Shown here piece by piece: positions 41,936 through 52,400 of a DNA stretch of 64,000 bases. A program made the position numbers and the translations under genes. The notes beneath the pieces were generated by a model. That model ran no database searches. It had not been told where the DNA came from and was given only the letters and a program-made list of their open reading frames with translations. Source of the DNA: Edaphobacter flagellatus (GTDB lineage: Bacteria > Acidobacteriota > Terriglobia > Terriglobales > Acidobacteriaceae). How positions within the stretch are numbered: the stretch's first letter is position 1; every line of letters begins with the position of its first letter. The stretch is taken from assembly GCF_025264665.1 (NCBI RefSeq), contig NZ_CP073697.1:2418001-2482000 (forward strand), written 5' to 3'.

Positions 41936-42901
41936 ATGCGACTCCGCGCCCTCGCCCTCGCTGCCGCCCTCATCGTCACAAGCCACTTCGCCTACGCGCA
42001 GAGCCAGCCCGTCATCATCGACACCGACATCGGTGACGATGTCGACGACGTCTTCGCCCTCTCACTCGCGCTCGCCAGCCCCGAGCTTCGTCTCCTCGGC
42101 ATCCACTCCGCCTGGGGAGACACCGCCCTTCGCGCACGCATGATCGACCGCGCACTCTGCGAAACCGGACGCACCGAAATTTACGTCGCCGCTGGCATCC
42201 CCACAAAGACGGAGACGCCCTTCACGCAGGCCCCATGGGCAAACGCGGGCATCGAACGCAAACACGCTGACGCCGTTACCGCGCTGCTCGAGCAGATCAA
42301 AGCCCACCCCGGCCAGATCACGCTACTCGCCATCGGCCCACTCACCAACATCGGCGCCGCCATCGACCGCGACGCCATCACCTTCCGCAAGCTGAAGCGC
42401 GTCGTGCTGATGGGTGGCGCGGTGCATCGCGGCTACGGCCCTCCCGGCACCGCACCGGAGCCCGAGTACAACATCGCGCGCGATCCCGCCTCCGCACAAA
42501 AGCTGCTCGCCTCCGGCGTGCCGCTCTACTTCCTTCCGCTCGATTCGACGCAGTTGAAGTTCGACGACGCCAAACGCTCCGAGCTTGCCTCTATCAGCAC
42601 GCCCATGACCGACGCGCTCCAGGTGCTCGTCGCCGAATGGATGCGCGCAACAAAACAACCCACTCCAACGCTCTTCGACGCCGTCGCCGCAGCCTACATC
42701 CTCGATCCCACAAGCTGCCCCATGACGTCGCTGCATCTTGAAATCGACAACAAAGGCATGACCATCGCCAAACCCGGCAAGCCGAACGCAAACGCCTGCC
42801 TCGAAGCCAGGCCCGATGCCTTCTTCTCCATCCTGATGCCACGTCTTCTCAACCAGAAACTCGTCGGCACAGAAGCATGTCTTGCGCGTCCTGAAAAGTA
42901 A
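41936..42901 (+). CDS. Secreted inosine/uridine-preferring nucleoside hydrolase
   Basis: A 321-aa enzyme with a signal peptide (LALAAALIVTSHFAYAQ). The Ca-binding motif DTDIGDDVDD (29-38) is the family hallmark, supported by LLAIGPLTNIGAAI, LMGGAVHRGYG, the substrate-binding EYNIARDPASA and TLFDAVAAAYILDP. It hydrolyses N-glycosidic bonds of nucleosides outside the cytoplasm. It begins 8 bp after the permease stop (GTG at 41927 is an alternative start), suggesting co-transcription. A repeat lies 44 bp downstream. Confidence 0.93.
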   Translation: MRLRALALAAALIVTSHFAYAQSQPVIIDTDIGDDVDDVFALSLALASPELRLLGIHSAWGDTALRARMIDRALCETGRTEIYVAAGIPTKTETPFTQAPWANAGIERKHADAVTALLEQIKAHPGQITLLAIGPLTNIGAAIDRDAITFRKLKRVVLMGGAVHRGYGPPGTAPEPEYNIARDPASAQKLLASGVPLYFLPLDSTQLKFDDAKRSELASISTPMTDALQVLVAEWMRATKQPTPTLFDAVAAAYILDPTSCPMTSLHLEIDNKGMTIAKPGKPNANACLEARPDAFFSILMPRLLNQKLVGTEACLARPEK

Positions 42902-42944
42902 GCGAAAATGTCTGGCGTTCAAACGAACGCACCATCAGCAGGAA

Positions 42945-43009
42945 GTGTCATTCCGAGCGAAGCGCTGGAAGCGCATAGCCGAGGAACCACCGTATTTGTA
43001 TCCCGGCCC
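42945..43009. repeat. Dispersed repeat, copy B (GTGTCATTCCGAGCGA family)
   Basis: Shares GTGTCATTCCGAGCGA at one end and GAGGAACCACCG-TATTT...TATCCCGGCC at the other with copies at 4483 and 47490. The middle holds a short dyad (AGCGCTGGAAGCGCA). It lies between the convergent nucleoside hydrolase and reductase genes. Confidence 0.75.
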
Positions 43010-43108
43010 ATGAATGCTACGTTGTGTCGATTCGGCGTGTGCAGCGTTCCCCATGCATCTCGGACTCCGCTGATCCAATCCACCGTCGCTACGCCGCGAC
43101 CATTGCCT

Positions 43109-44041
43109 CTACTCTGCCACCATCGCACGCAGCAGCGTTGCCGCCATATTGTTCACCGGCGTCGGTATCCCGTGTTTCCTGCCGATGCGCACCACGGCGC
43201 CATTACGCGCGTCGATCTCCATCGGCCGCTCCGCAATTCTGTCCGCCAGCAGAGAGTTCACCGAATCCACCGCCGCACGCCGCGACGCCGCCAGCACTTG
43301 CTCCGGCAGATCGTCGTCCAGCTTCGCGCCCTCGGCACGTCCCACGGCAGCACACTCACGCACCAGGTCCATCGCCACCTCGCCGATGTCGTCTTCGCGC
43401 ATGATGCCCGCTGGCTTCAGCAGCAGCGCCGACAACACGCCCGCCGAATTCAGACACAGCTTCTTCCACGCCACGGTCGTCCAGTCCTCCACTGCCTCGG
43501 CATCGGCCAGCGTATCGGCAAACAGCTCGACGAACCGCTTGCCCAGCGGCCCCTGTGGTACGCGCAGACTCATCGGCCCACGCTGCGCAATCCTGTCGAA
43601 CCCCTTCTGCGGCGGCCTGCGCTCCGCCGGACAATCTACAATCACCGGCACAATACAAGCCTCCGGCATATACGGCGCAAACCGTTCGCGATGCTCGACA
43701 CCGTTCTGCAAAATAGCGGCCGGCGTGTTCTTCTCGCGCAGCCACTCCAGCCAGCGCGCCGTCTCGGCCGCATCGTACGCCTTGGTGGCGATCAGCACCC
43801 AGTCCACCGGCTGCGCCTCTTCAGGCTGTGTCCAGATCGAGGCGCGGATGCGCATCTCGGGACGAATCTCTTCCTCCATATCGCTGCGCAGCCCAATCGA
43901 TGGCGACTCCACCACCAACCCCTTCATCGGACGCCGCACACACAGCATCAATTCATGCTTGCCAGCCGATTGCAGCAGCGAAGCCACCACACCGCCAATC
44001 GCACCCACGCCAACGATCGCCACACGAGCCATGCGCGTCAT
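43109..44041 (-). CDS. 2-dehydropantoate 2-reductase-like (ApbA/PanE family)
   Basis: A 310-aa NADPH-dependent reductase. N-terminal Rossmann motif ARVAIVGVGAIGGVVASLLQ, DWVLIATKAYD and ILQNGVEHRERFAP are typical of ketopantoate reductases. The helical C-terminal domain includes TTVAWKKLCLNSAG (catalytic Lys of the family) and MEIDARNGAVVRIGRKHGIP. It would make pantoate for CoA synthesis, but several PanE-like paralogues in bacteria have other substrates, so panE is not asserted. Divergent from the racemase with a 13-bp gap. Confidence 0.88.
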   Translation of the reverse strand: MTRMARVAIVGVGAIGGVVASLLQSAGKHELMLCVRRPMKGLVVESPSIGLRSDMEEEIRPEMRIRASIWTQPEEAQPVDWVLIATKAYDAAETARWLEWLREKNTPAAILQNGVEHRERFAPYMPEACIVPVIVDCPAERRPPQKGFDRIAQRGPMSLRVPQGPLGKRFVELFADTLADAEAVEDWTTVAWKKLCLNSAGVLSALLLKPAGIMREDDIGEVAMDLVRECAAVGRAEGAKLDDDLPEQVLAASRRAAVDSVNSLLADRIAERPMEIDARNGAVVRIGRKHGIPTPVNNMAATLLRAMVAE

Positions 44042-44054
44042 TTTAGAATGAACC

Positions 44055-44747
44055 ATGACCCTGCACATCGGCATTGTGGCCTGCTCCGCCGAAGGAGCCG
44101 CGCTCTGCTATCGCACCATCTGCTCTGAGTCCGCGCAACGGCTTGGCCCGCATGCACATCCGCAGATCTCGCTCCATTCCCATTCACTCGCCGACTACGT
44201 CGCCTGCCTCGAACGCAACGACCTGCAGGGCGTCGGCGAGATCATGCTCTCCTCCGCCACGAAGCTCGCAGCCACCGGAGCCGACTTCCTCATCTGCCCC
44301 GACAACACCATCCACCAGGCGCTCCCGCTCATCGAGTCGCGCTCGCCGCTGCCGTGGCTGCACATCGCCGAAGTCGTCGCACAGGAAGCCGCAGCGCGCG
44401 GCTATCGCAGGCCCGCAGTGACCGGAACGCAATGGCTCGTCGAAAGCAACGTCTATCCCGAAAAATTAGCCGCGTACGGCCTCGACTACCTCCGCCCGGA
44501 TGCCGACGAATGTCGTGAACTCAACCGCATCATCATGGACGAGCTCGTCTACGGCGTCTTCAAGCCCGAGTCCGTCGCCTATTTTCAAAAAGTGATCGAG
44601 CGGCTGAAGCACGCAGGAGCCGATGCCGTCATCCTCGGCTGCACCGAGATCCCGCTCATCCTCAACGACACCAACTCGCCGTTGCCGACACTCGACTCCA
44701 CCCGCCTGCTCGCTCGCGCTGCCTTGCAACGTGCCGCCGCAGGTTAG
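44055..44747 (+). CDS. Aspartate/glutamate racemase family protein
   Basis: A 230-aa PLP-independent racemase-like protein. Catalytic cysteine region near 200 is [15 protein letters not shown]; the first half has [17 protein letters not shown], where Cys and the NT-H motif correspond to the N-terminal active-site loop. [19 protein letters not shown] opens the fold. Reaction by inference is interconversion of L- and D-Asp or Glu, possibly for cell-wall D-Glu. The stop overlaps the opposite-strand hemB stop by four bases. Confidence 0.85.
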   Translation: MTLHIGIVACSAEGAALCYRTICSESAQRLGPHAHPQISLHSHSLADYVACLERNDLQGVGEIMLSSATKLAATGADFLICPDNTIHQALPLIESRSPLPWLHIAEVVAQEAAARGYRRPAVTGTQWLVESNVYPEKLAAYGLDYLRPDADECRELNRIIMDELVYGVFKPESVAYFQKVIERLKHAGADAVILGCTEIPLILNDTNSPLPTLDSTRLLARAALQRAAAG

Positions 44748-45733
44748 CCCAGCACCTTCGCCGCATCCTTCGCGAAATACGTCACGATAAAGTCCGCGCC
44801 TGCCCTGCGAATCCCCACCAGCGACTCCATCATCGCGCGTTCCGGCTCAAGCCACCCGCGCTCGAACGCCGCGCGCAGCATCGAGTACTCGCCCGACACC
44901 TGGTAAGCGCCCATCGGCACGTCGTACCGCTGCCGCGCCTCGCGAATCACATCCAGATACGGCATCGCCGGCTTCATCAGCACCATGTCTGCGCCCTCGG
45001 CCAGATCCTGGTCGATCTCGCGCATGGCCTCGCGTAGATTCGCTCCGTCCATCTGGTAGCTTCTGCGGTCGCCGAACTGTGGCGCCGAGTCCGCCGCCTC
45101 GCGGAACGGCCCATAAAACGCGCTGGCGAACTTCGACGCATAACTCAGCACGGGTGTCTGCTCCAGCCCCGCCGCATCCAGCTCCGCGCGAATCGCCTCG
45201 ACACGGCCGTCCATCATATCGCTCGGCGCAACGACATCGGCTCCGGCCTTCGCCAGCGACGCCGCCGTCTTCGCAATGATCGCAACGCTCGAATCATTCT
45301 CAATGTGAAAGTGGTCGCCATCCCGCGCCACCACGCCGCAGTGTCCATGCGACGTGTACTCGCACAGGCAGACATCGGCGATCGTCACCAGCTTATCCAG
45401 CTTGCGATTCTTCTTCATCGCGCGCAGCGCCGTCTGCACAATCCCGTCGTCGGCCCATGCACCTGTCGCCTGCTCGTCCTTCTCCGCTGGCAGGCCGAAC
45501 AGCAATAACCCACCAATGCCCAGCTCAGCACACTGCTCGGCCTCTTTGATCGCCTCATCCACCGAGACGTTGTACACATCCGGCATCGAGCCAATCGCCT
45601 TGCGCACGCCCTCGCCCGGACAGATAAACAGCGGATAGATCATCTGTCCCGGCTCAAGTCTCGTCTCACGCACCAGCGAACGGATCGCCTCGGTCCGGCG
45701 CAGCCGGCGCATTCTCACAGCGGGAAAATTCAT
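44744..45733 (-). CDS. hemB: Porphobilinogen synthase HemB
   Basis: A 329-aa enzyme condensing two 5-aminolevulinate molecules. Zn-type active-site Cys cluster is intact ([15 protein letters not shown]), as is the first Schiff-base region ([20 protein letters not shown]) and the second catalytic Lys motif ([14 protein letters not shown]), with [14 protein letters not shown] in the allosteric/substrate region. Normal length. Convergent with the racemase. Confidence 0.97.
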   Translation of the reverse strand: MNFPAVRMRRLRRTEAIRSLVRETRLEPGQMIYPLFICPGEGVRKAIGSMPDVYNVSVDEAIKEAEQCAELGIGGLLLFGLPAEKDEQATGAWADDGIVQTALRAMKKNRKLDKLVTIADVCLCEYTSHGHCGVVARDGDHFHIENDSSVAIIAKTAASLAKAGADVVAPSDMMDGRVEAIRAELDAAGLEQTPVLSYASKFASAFYGPFREAADSAPQFGDRRSYQMDGANLREAMREIDQDLAEGADMVLMKPAMPYLDVIREARQRYDVPMGAYQVSGEYSMLRAAFERGWLEPERAMMESLVGIRRAGADFIVTYFAKDAAKVLG

Positions 45734-45791
45734 GCTTCCAGTTTACGCGCCGCAGCAACAGTTGACCGTTGATCGCACCAGCAGCGTTGCT

Positions 45792-46349
45792 CTAGCTCGG
45801 CTCCGCAATCGAGTCATACTCCATCCCCGACGTCGAAGGAGCCAGCACCCACAGCGTGTAAATCCCCAGCACCGTACCGAACGGCACCTTGAACAGCACC
45901 AGCACTGCCGCCACAATGCCCAGCACGCGGCCCCAGGTCTTGCGCGTCAGCAGACTGTAACCAACAAACACCGCGAAGATCGCCGCCATCACCGTGAAGC
46001 CTGCAATCACCGGCATCAGGTGCATCCACGGCGCACCGTGCCCGAATGGAAAACCGTTATTCCATCTGCGGTACATGAAAGCGCGCAGAAAGAACATGCC
46101 GATGATCCCTTCGACAATACGGTAGGCCGCATACACACACCACAGCGTGCCCAGCGTCTGCAGATGCCGTTGCACACGCGGCGCAACCATCATCGGCGGA
46201 TACGGCGGATATGCCGGTGGCGGATACGCAGCATACTGCGGCGGCGGAACATGCTGCGGTGGCGTCTGCTGCTGCAACACCTGCGCTCCGCAGTGAGCGC
46301 AAAACTTCACATCCGGCCCAACCGGGCCACCACATGCCTGACAGACCAT
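45792..46349 (-). CDS. Membrane protein with N-terminal zinc ribbon
   Basis: A 185-aa protein. The start at 46349 follows GAGGAGGT and gives a zinc ribbon at the very N-terminus (CQACGGPVGPDVKFCAHCG), then a Pro/Tyr/Gln linker (PPPQYAAYPPPAYPPYPPM) and four membrane helices (LGTLWCVYAAYRIVEGIIGM, MPVIAGFTVMAAIFAVFVGY, LGIVAAVLVLFKVPF). Such 'zinc-ribbon plus membrane' proteins are frequent in Acidobacteriota; function unknown. Divergent from mutS2. Confidence 0.75.
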   Translation of the reverse strand: MVCQACGGPVGPDVKFCAHCGAQVLQQQTPPQHVPPPQYAAYPPPAYPPYPPMMVAPRVQRHLQTLGTLWCVYAAYRIVEGIIGMFFLRAFMYRRWNNGFPFGHGAPWMHLMPVIAGFTVMAAIFAVFVGYSLLTRKTWGRVLGIVAAVLVLFKVPFGTVLGIYTLWVLAPSTSGMEYDSIAEPS

Positions 46350-46501
46350 CCTGCACCTCCTCTGGTGACTTGGGTCCCTGGCCAACTCTCCATTGCTACG
46401 CAGCCTGCACTGCAATGGTTCCATTCGCAGCGTGCCGCGATAACATCGGCGCGGATAACGATACCAGCGCAGCGCCTCTCCGGGCGATTACGATAATAGA
46501 C

Positions 46502-49156
46502 GTGCCCCAAGCCATTCCAGCCGCGCCTGTTCCTGCCCCGCTCGCCGAATTCTCCTCTGCTGCGTTAGAGTGGCCGCGCCTGCGCGACTACATCGCCACG
46601 CGCACCTGGAGCCCTCTCGGCCGCGCATGGATTCAGTCACTTGAACCCTCCGCCGACCTCGCCTGGATCGCCGCGCAACACCAGTGCACGCAAGAGATGC
46701 GCACCCTCTACGCCTCCGGCGGCAGCTTCGACTTCCACGGCCTCTTCGATCCCACCACGCTGCTCGAAAAAGCCCGCATCGAAGGCTCCGCGCTCGAAGC
46801 GCTCGAAATCCTCTCGCTCGTCACCGTCGTCGAACGTATCGCCGCCTGGCGCAAGCTCATCGTGCCGCAGTCTGGCGCGCAGCCGCGCGACTGGCCCGGC
46901 ATCGCCGCACTCTCCATCCCCATCCGCGATTCCGACCTCGCACCACTGCTCCATCGCCTCGCCGGAAAGATCGAGCCCGACGGCTCACTCTCCGACGATG
47001 CCTCGCCCGAGCTGCGCCGCATCCGCCGCGCCATCGACCAGCAACATCGCGCCATCGAAGAGAGCCTGCGCCGCGCCCTCAACCGGCTCTCCGCCGAGGG
47101 CAGCACGCAGGACGCCGTCATCACCATCCGCGGCGACCGCTTCGTCATCCCCGTACGCGCCGAATTCAAGCGCAAGGTCCCCGGCGTCGTCCACGGTTCG
47201 TCGTCATCCGGTCAGACCGTCTTCGTCGAACCGCTCGACACCATCGAGCAGAACAACGAGCTCGTCCGCCTGCTCGACGAAGAGCAGTCCGAAATTCACC
47301 GCATCCTCGTCGCCATGACGCGTGCCCTCGCCGCCGACGCGCCCGCCATTCTCTCCGGCGCCACGATTCTCGCCGAGATCGAATCCCACGCCGCACGCGC
47401 ACGCTTCGCCATCGACCTCCGCTGCACCAGCCCCAACTTCACCGGCACACCAATTGAAGAAAACACCGAAAGCACTTCTCCCTATACGGGTGTCATTCCG
47501 AGCGAGCGTAGCGAGTCGAGGACCGGGGTCCCCAGCGAGCTTGCTCGTTGGGGTGAAAGCAACCACCGCATTTCGCCTGCCGGCCACGAAATTCAGGCAC
47601 CGCACCTCTCCCTCACCAACGCGCGCCACCCGCTGCTCGAACTCCGCATGATCGCCGAGGCACGCGCCATAGGCGAAGAAGCAAAGTCGCCCATACCGCT
47701 CACTGTCGCGCTCACTAATGAAGCGCGCCAACTTATCATCAGCGGCCCCAACACCGGCGGCAAAACCGTCTCGCTCAAAACCATCGGCCTGCTCGCGCTC
47801 ATGGCGCAGGCGGGAGTCCCCGTTCCCGCCGACGAAGCCGCCTTTCCGCTCTTCACCAACATCTTCGCCGACATCGGCGACGCGCAGTCCATCGAGCGCA
47901 ACCTCTCCAGCTTCTCCGCGCACGTCGTCAACCTCGACCGCATCTCGCGCGACGCCGACTCCTCCTCGCTCGTGTTGCTCGACGAGCTCGGCTCCGCCAC
48001 CGACCCCGAAGAAGGCGCAGCGCTCGCCGTCGCCGTCTCCCAGCACTTCCTCCATGCAAGAGTGTGGAGCTGTATCACCACGCACCTCACCTCGCTCAAG
48101 GTCTACGCCGCCAACAACCCCGGCGTGCTCAACGCCGCCGTTGGCTTCGATCAGGAAACACTCACGCCCACCTACCAGCTGCGCCTTGGCGTCCCCGGAG
48201 CCTCCGCCGGACTCAACATCGCCTCGCGCCTCGGCCTCTCACCCGCCATCATCGCCGCCGCACGCGCCCAGCTCTCCACGCAGACCGCCGATATCGCCGC
48301 CTTCCTCGATCGCCTCCATCAACAGCTCGCCGCCGTCATCGAAGAACGCGAAACTCTCAAGCTGCGCGAGCAGGAGCTGCAGCGCGAACGCATTCGCCTC
48401 GATCTCGAAGGACGCGCCGAAATCAAAGCACGCACCCGCGAGCTCGAGAAGAAACTCGAATCCCTCATCAACGACTTCGAGTACCAGCTCCGCGAAAGCG
48501 TCAAAGCCATCGACGACAAGGCCATCGCCAAAAAAATTCAGCGCGATTCCGCTACTACGCTCGCCCGCGCGCGCCGCGAATTCGGCCAGCAATTCAAATC
48601 CACCGTCGTCGCACACATGACCGGCGCCGACAAGAACGACCCCAATGCGCAGCCACACATCGTCAAAGGTGCCGACGTCGGCGATCTCGTCAAACTCAAA
48701 TCGCTCGGTCGCCAGGGACGCGTCGAACGCATCGTCGAGCGCACCCCTGCAGGCGACGCCAAGACCTACGAAGTCGCCATAGGACCGATGAAGATGAAGA
48801 TCTCCATCGACGACATCGCCGAAGTCGAAAAAGTAAAAGTCGTCACACCGTTAGAGGCCGCACGCAAACGCGGCGGCGTCACCATCTCCACCGCCGAAGA
48901 TCCCGACTACATGCCCAGCGAGATCAACGTCATCGGCCGCACTGCCGACGAAGCCCACGACGAAGTCGCCCGCTTCCTCGACCGCGCCTTCCTCGCCGGC
49001 CTCCCACGCATCCGCATCGTGCACGGCACCGGCATGGGCATCCTGCGCCGCACCCTGCGCGACTACCTCCGCTCGCACCCGCACGTCGCCAACGTCACCG
49101 AACCGCCACAAAACCAGGGCGGACAAGGCGCCACCGAGGTCGAGCTGCGCCAATAG
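46502..49156 (+). CDS. mutS2: Endonuclease MutS2 with in-frame repeat insertion
   Basis: An 884-aa protein from a GTG start. N-terminal core (LEWPRLRDYIATRTWSPLGR), clamp domain (IRGDRFVIPVRAEFKRKVPG, HGSSSSGQTVFVEPL), ATPase with Walker A GPNTGGKT (415-422) and Walker B SLVLLDELGSATDPEEGAAL, a long coiled coil (630-690) and a C-terminal Smr domain (INVIGRTADEAHDEVARFLD, HGTGMGIL). MutS2 acts on recombination intermediates or stalled ribosomes. Just before the ATPase, residues about 330-358 are encoded by a GTGTCATTCCGAGCGA repeat read in frame. Frame and ATPase are intact, so the product is probably functional. A GTG start is used because the frame upstream has shadow-like composition. Confidence 0.93.
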   Translation: MPQAIPAAPVPAPLAEFSSAALEWPRLRDYIATRTWSPLGRAWIQSLEPSADLAWIAAQHQCTQEMRTLYASGGSFDFHGLFDPTTLLEKARIEGSALEALEILSLVTVVERIAAWRKLIVPQSGAQPRDWPGIAALSIPIRDSDLAPLLHRLAGKIEPDGSLSDDASPELRRIRRAIDQQHRAIEESLRRALNRLSAEGSTQDAVITIRGDRFVIPVRAEFKRKVPGVVHGSSSSGQTVFVEPLDTIEQNNELVRLLDEEQSEIHRILVAMTRALAADAPAILSGATILAEIESHAARARFAIDLRCTSPNFTGTPIEENTESTSPYTGVIPSERSESRTGVPSELARWGESNHRISPAGHEIQAPHLSLTNARHPLLELRMIAEARAIGEEAKSPIPLTVALTNEARQLIISGPNTGGKTVSLKTIGLLALMAQAGVPVPADEAAFPLFTNIFADIGDAQSIERNLSSFSAHVVNLDRISRDADSSSLVLLDELGSATDPEEGAALAVAVSQHFLHARVWSCITTHLTSLKVYAANNPGVLNAAVGFDQETLTPTYQLRLGVPGASAGLNIASRLGLSPAIIAAARAQLSTQTADIAAFLDRLHQQLAAVIEERETLKLREQELQRERIRLDLEGRAEIKARTRELEKKLESLINDFEYQLRESVKAIDDKAIAKKIQRDSATTLARARREFGQQFKSTVVAHMTGADKNDPNAQPHIVKGADVGDLVKLKSLGRQGRVERIVERTPAGDAKTYEVAIGPMKMKISIDDIAEVEKVKVVTPLEAARKRGGVTISTAEDPDYMPSEINVIGRTADEAHDEVARFLDRAFLAGLPRIRIVHGTGMGILRRTLRDYLRSHPHVANVTEPPQNQGGQGATEVELRQ
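47490..47575 (+). repeat. Dispersed repeat, copy C, inserted in frame within mutS2
   Basis: Begins GTGTCATTCCGAGCGA and ends CCACCGCATTT, as in copies at 4483 and 42945. The middle contains a CCCCAGCGAGC / GCTCGTTGGGG hairpin around 47530-47553. It is read as about 29 codons (VIPSERSESRTGVPSELARW...) between the MutS2 clamp and ATPase domains. Confidence 0.85.
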
Positions 49157-49429
49157 CCTTGAACCCTGCAGGCTGAAGGAATCCAATAGCGCTTAAAGAC
49201 TCGCGAAATACCTCCATTCGCTGGTGAAAATTATCTTTTCGTCAAATTTCTTGGAGATTCCTGCATTTCTGTAAGGCAATTGCCGTAACAGCCTTCACGA
49301 ATTCCGCGCTCTAATTTTCACCAGAAATTCGCTCCCCGTTTAAGATCGGCAACCTAACACTGTGTCTCTGGAGTGCAGAACCATCTGTCTCCAGTGGCCC
49401 ACTCCTACCCCTTTTCCGATGGAGGCCCC

Positions 49430-52400
49430 ATGCGCAAGTTGGCTATCTATTGTTTCGCCTTTGCTCTGCTTCTCGCTCCGAACTCACCGCTCTTCGCGCA
49501 AACCGTCGACACGGCAATCCTCGGCTCTGTCACCGATCCGCAGGGTTCCGTAATCCCCAACGCCACCGTTGTCGTGCACGCCAACGCAACCGGTCAGGAG
49601 AAGACCGTTAAAACCTCCGACGATGGGCAATACCGTGTGCAGTACCTCGTCCCCGGCATCTACACCGTCACCGTCAACGCCACGGGCTTCGCTTCGGCAA
49701 CCCGCTCCGGCATCCAGCTTGCGCTCTCGCAACAAGTGCATCTCGATGTAGCCATGTCGCTCAGCGGCACACAGCAAACCGTCGACGTCAGCGCGACAAT
49801 GCCTCTGCTGCAAAGTGAGAACGCTTCGCTCGGAACAACCGTCGACACCAATCGCACCGTCAACCTTCCGCTCAACGGACGCAAGTTCAACGACCTCGCC
49901 GTACTCACTCCCGGCGTCCGCGTCACCAACCCCGACAATCACTCCTCTTCCACCGACGGCTCGTCCATCGCATCCAACAGCGGCCGCGCCGACTGGGGAG
50001 CCGTACAGGTCGATGGCATCGTGATGACCAACACACGCTCCGCGTACGTCAACAACTATCCCTCCGTCGATGCGATCGAAGAGTTCCGCGTGCAGACCGG
50101 CAACTTCTCCGCAGAGTACGGCTTCTCCGCCGGCACCAATGTAAACGTACAACTGAAGAGCGGCACCAATCAGCTCCACGGCTCAGCCTTCGAATTCATC
50201 CGCAACGACGCCGTGGACGCACGCAACTACTTCGTCACCGCACCCGCCAAAAAGAATGTGCTGAAGCAGAATCAGTTCGGCGCCACACTGGGCGGCCCCA
50301 TCTATCGCAACAAAACCTTCTTCTTCGGCAGCTATGAAGGCCTGCGCTCCATCGCCGAAGTCCCATCGCTCGCCAACGTGCTCACCGTCGCGCAACGTAA
50401 CGGCGACTTCTCCAGCTACGACGGCACGCTCACCAATCCATACACCGGCGGCACCTACACCAACAATCAGATTCCCGTAAACGCTGTCTCAAAGAACATC
50501 ATCGACCAGTACATGCCCTTGCCCAACGGCTCCTTCTCCGGCGGATACAACTACTCCGGTTCAAGCATCGGCAACCAGTCCAATAACCAGTTCATTGGTC
50601 GCATCGATCACAAGTTCAGCGACCGCGACTCCCTCTTCATCCACTACATCTACAGCAAGCGCAACTTCCCCAACACCGACGTCAACCGGAACTTCCGCTA
50701 CACCGGAACCTATCCCATGCACAACGCCGCGCTGCAGTACCTGCACGTCTTCTCGCCAGCGCTCGTCAACGAGGTCCGCGTCGGCGTCAACATGGAGCAC
50801 GTCAAGCAGCTCAGCCTTCGCACCGGCACCGGCTTCACCATCGAATCGCTCGGCATCAACGGCTTCAAGGTCGGCGGCCCCAACGGACGCCCCCTCAATC
50901 CCAACGAAGAAGGCTTCCCCCTGCTCAACATCTCCGGCTTCCTCGGCATGGGCGACGGCCTCGCTTCCTCGAACCTCGACTACAGCCGCACCTTCATGCT
51001 CGCCGACAACGTCACGCTCACCAGAGGCAAGCACACCTTCCTCTTCGGAGCCGACATTCGCAAAGTCGCCGGCAACGCCACCACCAACAACACGCCCTTC
51101 GGCCAGCAGAGCTTCACCGGCGACATCACCGGCTACGCTCCCGCCGACTTCATCCTCGGCGTACCCCGCACCTCCGTCACTCCCGAAGGCGTACCCATCA
51201 CAGCCGCGCGGCAGTGGCGCACCGCCGAATACTTCCAGGACAACTGGCGTCTGACCGACAAGCTCACCCTCAACCTCGGCGCGCGCTACGAGATCTACGC
51301 GCCTCCCGTCGACACCAACAACGTCACACGCACGCTCGACTTCAGCCAGGCCACCCCGGTCCTTACCCCGGCTCCCGGCCAGCGGCTTAACAATATATGG
51401 AGCATCACGCACCACGACATCGCTCCCCGCGTTGGCTTCGCCTACAGTGCCACTCCCACCACCGTCGTGCGCGGCGGCTACGGCATCACCTACTACGGCG
51501 GACAATTCGACAACATCAACATCCTGCAGCTCAACCCTCCGACTGCGGGAAGCCTCACCATCACCAACCCCACCAGCAATCCTGTGGCAACCATCCAGAA
51601 CCCGGTTCCCGCCGCACTCTATCCCAACCCGCCCTTCTTCAACGTCGTAACGATCCCCGCCGACCGCCATCGCCCCGACGCCATGGTGCAGACCTGGAAC
51701 CTCACCGTCTCGCAGCAGTTCGGACGCAACATCGTCCTTGACTCGTCCTACGTCGGCACCAAGGGCTCCGACCTCGACACCAGCATTCACTACTGGAACT
51801 CACCCACCCCCGGCCCCGGCGCAATTCAGGCACGGCGCCCTTATCCCACCTATGCGCGTATCCGCATTCTCGACTTCACCGGCGCATCCAACTACAACTC
51901 CCTCCAGGAGCACCTGGAGTGGCGCGTCAATCCACGCTCGAACGTGACCGTGTCCTATGTCTGGTCGCACATGTTCGACAACCAGGCCAACTCCACCAAC
52001 GCCGGCGGCTGCGGCTGCCAGGACGTCCGTCATCCGCACGAGTGGGCCGTGGGAACCAACGATCAGCGCCACAACTTCGTCATGGCCTACGTCTATCGCC
52101 TGCCCGACTTCACCAAAAACCGTCTCGCCGGATACGGCATCAACGGCTGGACGCTCAATGGACTCGTCAATCTGGCAAGCGGCACTCCCATCAACGTCAC
52201 CCAAAGCAACGATGCTCAGAACGTCGATAATCCCTGGCAGCGCCCCAGCCTCGTGCAGGGTGTCAGCCCATACGTCAACAACAAGTCCGTCCTGAACGGC
52301 TGGTACAACCCCGATGCCTTCGTCTCCAGCGGCTACGCCTTCGGAACCACGCCGAGGAACTATCTCACCGGCACCGGTGTGAAGACCGTAAGCGCCTCGG

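Noticed and set aside
43149..44051. Plus-strand 300-codon frame over the ketopantoate reductase-like gene
   Set aside because: Ser/Thr-rich antisense shadow; the reverse-strand product has a Rossmann fold motif and catalytic Lys.
48064..49176. Plus-strand 370-codon frame overlapping mutS2
   Set aside because: Arg/His-rich composition typical of a shifted frame in GC-rich DNA; MutS2 motifs are in the other frame.
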